A stretch of 64,000 nt of DNA from Scytalidium lignicola (Eukaryota > Ascomycota > Leotiomycetes). The translations under genes were made by a program, and so were the position numbers. The stretch lies in assembly GCA_002812745.2 (NCBI GenBank), contig NCSJ02000021.1:1-64000 (forward strand). Direction: 5' to 3'. The stretch's first letter is position 1. Every line of letters starts with the position of its first letter. A model generated the notes under the pieces. It searched no databases. It was not told the DNA's origin and saw only the letters and a program-made list of their open reading frames with translations. Below are positions 58,460-64,000 of this stretch, piece after piece.

Positions 58460-61400
58460 TATTTATATGATGAAAGATTTCCTCCGAAATCTATCTCTTC
58501 CGGTGTTCTTCTGGCATGGCGTTTGGGGGGGGTTGAGCGAGCGTTATTGTTGCATTCAATGGGCCGGCTAGCCCGTGGGTTGGCTTGAGGGATGAAGGAT
58601 GGGGGGAAATNANGAGCGCGCATGTGTGTGTGTGTAGAGAGATCAGAGGGGTAAAGAGAAATAAGATAGTTTGCGCGATGGATTAACATTTATCTCGAGA
58701 GAAAGCCCCATCTGTCTGGCTAGGCCACATTCACTGTAAATTTGCTATCAACACATCATTTGCTAGTTTAATACCTTGTAATAATCCATTATTAGTTGTC
58801 TCGTCCTCGTCTTTCTGTATTTTGTGTGTAATACATGAACGTGGTCTCTTTCTGCCTTGATATTCTAATAATAGTACGGAAGGGACATGTAATTATACAC
58901 TAGCTTGAAATTTCGAAGGAAGCTTTTTTTTTACATATATTTTTTATCTGAGCTAGGTTTTATATTACATATTTTGAAGAGGCCGACGTCTCTTTCTAAT
59001 TGCATACATTTGTATACTAAGGTTATTCTTATCCTTTGTATCATTTTATCCTACATTTGTGTTTCTAATTAGTGTCATTTTAGATCTACTTGTTAGGAGA
59101 TTTTTATAATTATATATATACTTTGGTTCTCTAGCTGTACATACTACATGGTATCTTCCTGGTAATATTTGATTTTATCCNTTTTTATTTCATAACTGTT
59201 GCACTTTTAATTTTATACAAGCAAATTTATTCCAGAGGACTTATGTATTTACAAGAAGAGTTATAATTCAGTTGTGTATATGAATGAAATTCCCTCTCAT
59301 CCTTAAAAATATTTTTCTTCCGATAATTTTTATGCTGAAACAAAATACTTGGGAGTTCTTCGTAGTGAAGTCTATCACGGTTTATCTCACTGCTTTCTCT
59401 GGTCATATATTATTGTCATAAGCATAGCTCTGTTCGTTTCGATCACAACCTAAGAGCGCTCTTGCCTGATGATACCAACACTAATAGTACGAAGCTACGT
59501 ACCCGGGTTTGAGGCAATATTGTACGAAATATGTGTGAATATTAGGAGACTACAAAATAATTTCTGGGTCTACAACGTGTATCAAAACATCTTGTACGTG
59601 TTAGGAGGCTACTACGTCCTAGAAGCCGATTTTGGAAGACTTTGGCTAACGGGCTTTGGGATATCCTTGGACCGTGCATACACATACTTATTATATACAC
59701 AATACAGCACGAGAAAGCCTTGGTCTCTTTCCAGCACTCGTGTTTCCAGGTATAGAATAGCCACCCTCATCGTTGCAATCTAAATTCTGGAATCTAGCCT
59801 CCATAATGGTTGGCATAAAGATAAAGCTATCTTTTACTTTTGCAGCTCGTTCAAAGAGTGAGTAACTCAACGTTGCATGTCTTAAGATGTGAAATCAGCG
59901 CTACAGCCCTTGGCACCGATTTAGACACTCTCTTTATCTCTAAGACGTATGTATAACCTTTGAGTTTCGTTGCACCCCTGGAGCATGGAATCTACCACTA
60001 TAGTTCTCGGCATCAGCAGAAGCCTACAAGAAATAACATACTGTCTTTGTTGCATCTCTTTGGACTAGAAATCTGCGCTATAATACTCGGCGTGAAATTC
60101 TGAACATCCTTTTCTTTGATGCTGAGATTCCACGTTGCGTCTCTGATATTTTGGAACCAGCGCTATAATACTCGGCATGAGCTTTAAGAAGTCTTCTTAG
60201 ATGAGTTCTGGAGAAATTTTTCTTTTCAAAAAATAAAATAAAAAAATTAGGGGAGTGTTGCGTTGCGTCTCTTGAGCGAGAATTCAGCGCTATAATGCTC
60301 GGCATGAAGTTCAGGAAACTCTCTACCGAAAGAAGATGTTCCTTATTCTCGCATACACGTGTATCTGACAGTTTTGACTGTATCAGGTTACAGAAATTGG
60401 CAAAATCATCCGCAACTGCAAAAAAAAAGAAAGAAAAAATTTCCAATTTTATTTCCNTTTTTTGATCTTTCATGCATAGATGTAGGTGTCAGTGCTTTTC
60501 CACCAGGACCTTGCAAAAATAGAAAGATGTTGTAAAATGGAAGACCCCTATTCTTTCACTTACGAGTATGAAGCAAAAGTAGTGTCTGACTAAGTAATGC
60601 ATATACGGCAGGCCTGTGGTTGAGCCAAGTAATTTTGTTCCATCCTCATGGCTCAGTGCAGGAGAGTCTCATTCCCTGGACGAAGATCCTGAGGGCGATC
60701 CTGAAAGGCAAAAACATGGTGGCTGGCGACATGTCATATCCGATAGAATATATGTCATCATAAACTATTGAAGCGTAGTCAGATCTAATCGGGACGGGGA
60801 GGCTCATCCGTTCCGTNAATTTTGAGATTTAGATCTAAATACGCATCCTATAAGCTGTCGTACCGGATTCCTGGGAGGGTTGTCCATGCTAGCAGGCGGC
60901 TGAAGCAAAGTTTGGGTATGGTAATTGTGGTATGGTGGTATAAAAGACCTAGATATAGTAGAGTCAGAAAATCTCTAGCACAGGATTAATCTCCGCTGTG
61001 GGCTGAAAAGTGGTTTGTTGGTTTGTCTCATCAGAACAGACAATCCAGACCCGGACAAAATATTGACCGGATGAAGTGTTACAGTACCTTTCTTTTCTCC
61101 AGCACAAGATCCGTCGGAAAGAGAAGCGGTGGAGAAAGCTATCGTCATTCTGTATTGGCTGCCGGAACCCTGATAAAGCCCATCATAATTTCAGGGTGAT
61201 GAGGCTCCTTCACCCTGATCGGAGAAAGCATGCAACGGAGTGGAGCCGAATTCAGTAAGTTATCAACACCCACCTGCTTAAGCGAGCCGTGCCGCCAGCA
61301 GTGGTTCTAGCGCCATTCTAGAAGGGTTCGGCAGAACCCCTTAAATGCCGGCAGTGACACCAGTACCCACAGCTACCAAACCCGGCAATCAGGCTGCAGC

Positions 61401-64000
61401 CCCACATTGATAATAATACAGTTGTAGCACGAGGACCCAGAATTTGATAATGATAGCTTTATGATAACTTGATTGTTATGCAGGAATGAAGAGCCCCTAG
61501 AGAAGGCAGGTAAAAAACCTTTCGTTCCCGGGTCAACCAATGACGGGTAGGGACCAGGTGTATTGCCGTGCCGTGTTGAGAAGCCGCGGCTCATAGTCCG
61601 AGAAGCTCTCCAGGGGAAAGGGTCCCACTTGTTCCACAGTCGTTCCAAAAGCTTGCCTGTTTTCATATCTAGCGTGATGCAGCAGTTAAACGGTCGTGCG
61701 TCTGTTGGGAAAAAGACTGACACTACTGGGGCAGCAGCACCCTGTAGTCTACTCTCGGTAGGCCTTCCCCCTTCCCCTGATGCCTGCTTGAAATGCCTGA
61801 CCCTCGTCCTATTCACTCCTTCCACGCGAGAAGTAAGGATGTTGTGTGAAGGAGAGACACCGAATTGGCAGGCGGTGGATGGAGTCCCTGTGTCGCTCTA
61901 TGTCGATTTGGGCAGTTCACGAGGTCCCAGTACGGCTTGAAGCTGACGATCAGGATGCAGGGTGTTGATACAGAGATCATGGTACCAGGAAATGGGTACA
62001 TGGTAGAGGTTATTATCATGATAAACCGTTAAGAATCCCACTGTTGAGCTATTATTGTTTTGTCCGTGGTAGGCAGAATTGACTCGAGCAAATTTTTGCG
62101 GCAAACGGCCTTGTTGTGTCTGCGTCATCTCCCTTCGTCCCTTGTAGACAATTGAAATTGATCCAGATTATTATTAGACTAACACAGTTAAATATCGAAA
62201 GTACTGTACGTCCTTACTGCATCGCAAAGTGGGAAATGCATCAACATAATCAGATGGCGCAGTTGGTTGCAATCAACTATCTGGGGACGATAACTGAGCG
62301 ATCGTTCAGTGCGAAATTAGAAGTTCACCGGGAATGCTTCCGTTGGGACGTGGCGGGCCATCGGCGCCGAGGCGGGAGAGACATGACTGCCGTATGTGGT
62401 AGAAAGCCCGTATAAGTAAAATGAAACATGCTTTCATACAATTACAGTACTGTAATAATGAACGAGCGCCTGCATGTAAAATACAGCACAAGCTTTTTTT
62501 TCTCTTTCCACTGCCGCAGAGTTGCTGCAGCTGTTGCGTATGTTTCGAAATAAAATAAAACCATGCTTTTTTTTAAGGTTTACCAGGCGCCGGTGAGATA
62601 AGATCCCACACCCTTCAAATATCGCACCGAACTAGGGCCGTAATTTGTCCCAGGAATCCAGGACAACCGGGAATGAACGCAGCCCGCGCAGACGCCTCTA
62701 CGGGAGCGAGATGAAGACAGTTAGAATATCCTGATCCGTCTTCTGACAGTCTGTACTAGGCCGCTGTCAAACATGATGATCGGACGGGGATGAGATGGGA
62801 ATAATAATACAGTACCGTAGAGGTGGATCAATTGCCTGGGTAAGACTCCAAGAGTGATAGGCATCAACGGATGCGCTAGGTCATCTGGAGGGAGATAAGG
62901 ATGCAGCGACCGTTAGAAGTGCCATGTGTCCTTGATAATGTTGCCTCAGATGATGAAGACGTAGGGTCGAAGCCAGATCCTCCTACCAAGCTCAGCAAGG
63001 TTCAAGCAGCACGCCAGATCAGAGATCAGTGAACAGTTGAACCAGTGGGATAACACCAGACAAACTACAGCTTTCCCATGCAAGAACACACGGTTTCGCC
63101 GCAACAGAGCAATGCACCCTTCCTGATGTCCAGTCCGCAGTGGATAAGCACTCGCTGTCAGTGCTGTTTCTGGGTGGGGCGTGTAAGGCCGATCTAAATA
63201 CGGTAGTCAAGTTTTGTAAGTTCTGTAAGTAGGACCTGTAGGCGTCATGAACGGGAACTCTTTTCCTCGTGGCAGCCACTCGTTGCTGAATCTGAATCCG
63301 TGCAGCATCTACCGTAGTGGAGCGGATGCACCTAGGCGATCCTCGTTCTCTTCCCCGAGAGTCGCCCAGAGTGACACTTCCCAATCTTTCCCAATCAATG
63401 CCTAACCCTTTTGGACTACACGAAATTCTGGAACATCACACAGGCACCGCTAGGACAGTGTCCTAGATTATGCTGGGCCATCGGCCTAGGGGCCGTTTGC
63501 CGTTCTGATCGATCAGACATTTCTGTTTTTGTGACAGCCCAAACCTAGGATCACAGCACGGCGTTGGACAGAATTGCCGTGCTGGCATCGGCAAGTAGCA
63601 TGACACGGCGTCTAGAACCCGTGTCTCATTCCTCATCCATCAGTGAATCTGATACCAGATTCCCAAAGCGTGATCATGACTCGTCCAAAAGAACCACAGA
63701 TACAGCCAATGAGGCAGAAGACGCAGCGCGCCGCCGTAGCTGAATCATTGAACCACTTGGCTGAATCTACACGGATGATGGGGAATTTGTTCTTTTAGCA
63801 TCGTCACATCCTACGGCAGCAAGACTGCGGTGGCTGGCCGTGAAGCAGCTCGTCGCATGTTGCACGTTCCGCTTCAGGCCAAGTGGTGTGAAGCGCGTCG
63901 CGGAAATGCGAATGGGTGTTGTCTCTTGTGTTGCGTTGCAGTCACTTTGGCTACCGGCCCAAGCTAGAAACAACTTTCGAATCAAAAGAAGTATCTAAAT
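58460..64000. other. Gene-poor 5.5-kb right end
   Basis: No gene I can support. The left part (58.7-60.5 kb) is AT-rich with N at 58611, 58613, 59181, 60457 and 60817. An ATG frame of 104 codons at 59469-59783 has no domain. The right part (61-64 kb) is of normal composition; its longest frames start at non-ATG codons. TTACAGTACTGTAA at 62442-62455 is a perfect 14-bp palindrome, and GTACTGTAC lies at 62201-62209. An imperfect hairpin (AAGGGTTC / GAACCCCTT) is at 61322-61342. Confidence 0.5.
59871..60312. repeat. Cluster of five diverged ~50-bp repeats
   Basis: Units start at about 59871, 59968, 60048, 60133 and 60261. On the plus strand each has CGTTGC(A/G)TCTCT, a variable middle, then CAGCGCTATAATACTCGGCAT-like sequence; the last three copies are the most alike. 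Spacing between units varies (about 80-130 bp), and the stretches between are unrelated AT-rich sequence. Confidence 0.65.

Noticed and set aside
59469..59783. 104-codon ATG frame rich in Tyr and Leu
   Set aside because: AT-rich region, no recognisable domain, repeated short words within it; likely chance.
59871..60312. Calling the repeat cluster a RiPP-type peptide precursor gene
   Set aside because: Successive units lie in different frames with stops between and no signal peptide is visible, so a functional precursor cannot be supported; kept only as a finding on repeats.
61373..61825. 150-codon minus-strand frame
   Set aside because: It starts at GTG, shows no domain and has no supporting introns; composition is not clearly coding.
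63019..63384. 121-codon minus-strand frame
   Set aside because: Starts at a non-ATG codon, no domain and no splice support.
1..64000. CRISPR arrays, operons, ribosome binding sites, bacterial terminators
   Set aside because: The window is eukaryotic nuclear DNA with spliceosomal introns; no such features are expected or seen.

Overview
The window is nuclear DNA of a filamentous ascomycete (Pezizomycotina). Introns are short (about 40-150 nt, one of 307 nt) with GTAAGT-like donors, CTAAC/CTGAC branch sites and YAG acceptors. Promoters are pyrimidine-rich, and several protein families are typical of fungi (fungal CorA-like proteins, AAAP amino-acid permeases, Pth11-like rhodopsin-domain proteins, APH-family kinases). 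A member of Leotiomycetes fits the overall look, but I cannot establish the class. Isolated N characters sit almost always beside homopolymers, as expected of a homopolymer-error-prone draft assembly.

Layout, left to right: the last codons of a + strand gene (3-131); a kinase-fold protein that looks catalytically dead (859-2706, -); a small two-exon gene of unknown function (5207-5777, -); a mitochondrial-type DUF3429 membrane protein (7524-8738, -) divergent from the very large lipid-transfer protein VPS13 (9487-19102, +). VPS13 converges on a six-exon CorA-like membrane protein with a repeat-bearing N-terminus (19673-23444, -). A gene-poor 4.5 kb follows. Then come a stomatin/SPFH protein (27969-29199, +), a SET-domain protein methyltransferase (30166-32707, -), a five-exon dienelactone hydrolase (33422-34832, -) divergent from phosphatidylinositol synthase PIS1 (35352-36421, +), a fungal-specific repeat protein (38428-40404, +) and an APH/choline-kinase-like phosphotransferase (42072-42971, -).

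From 43.5 to 47.4 kb lies a patch of decaying genes: an NCS1 purine-cytosine permease complete except for one in-frame TAG, an unidentified coding relic, and a Pth11-like rhodopsin-domain relic also stopped by a TAG. After it come a free-standing AlaX-type alanyl-tRNA editing protein (48182-49036, +), an AAAP neutral amino-acid permease (50047-52052, -) and a large disordered repeat protein (55012-58459, +) whose reading frame is broken only at an N. The last 5.5 kb has no gene I can support but contains a cluster of five diverged ~50-bp repeats.

The genes do not form one pathway. Membrane and lipid biology is prominent (VPS13 lipid transfer, PIS1 phosphatidylinositol synthesis, stomatin, two permeases, the CorA-like protein), but this probably reflects ordinary chromosomal mixing. 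Most genes are multi-exon, so the coordinates given span introns, which are listed in each entry.
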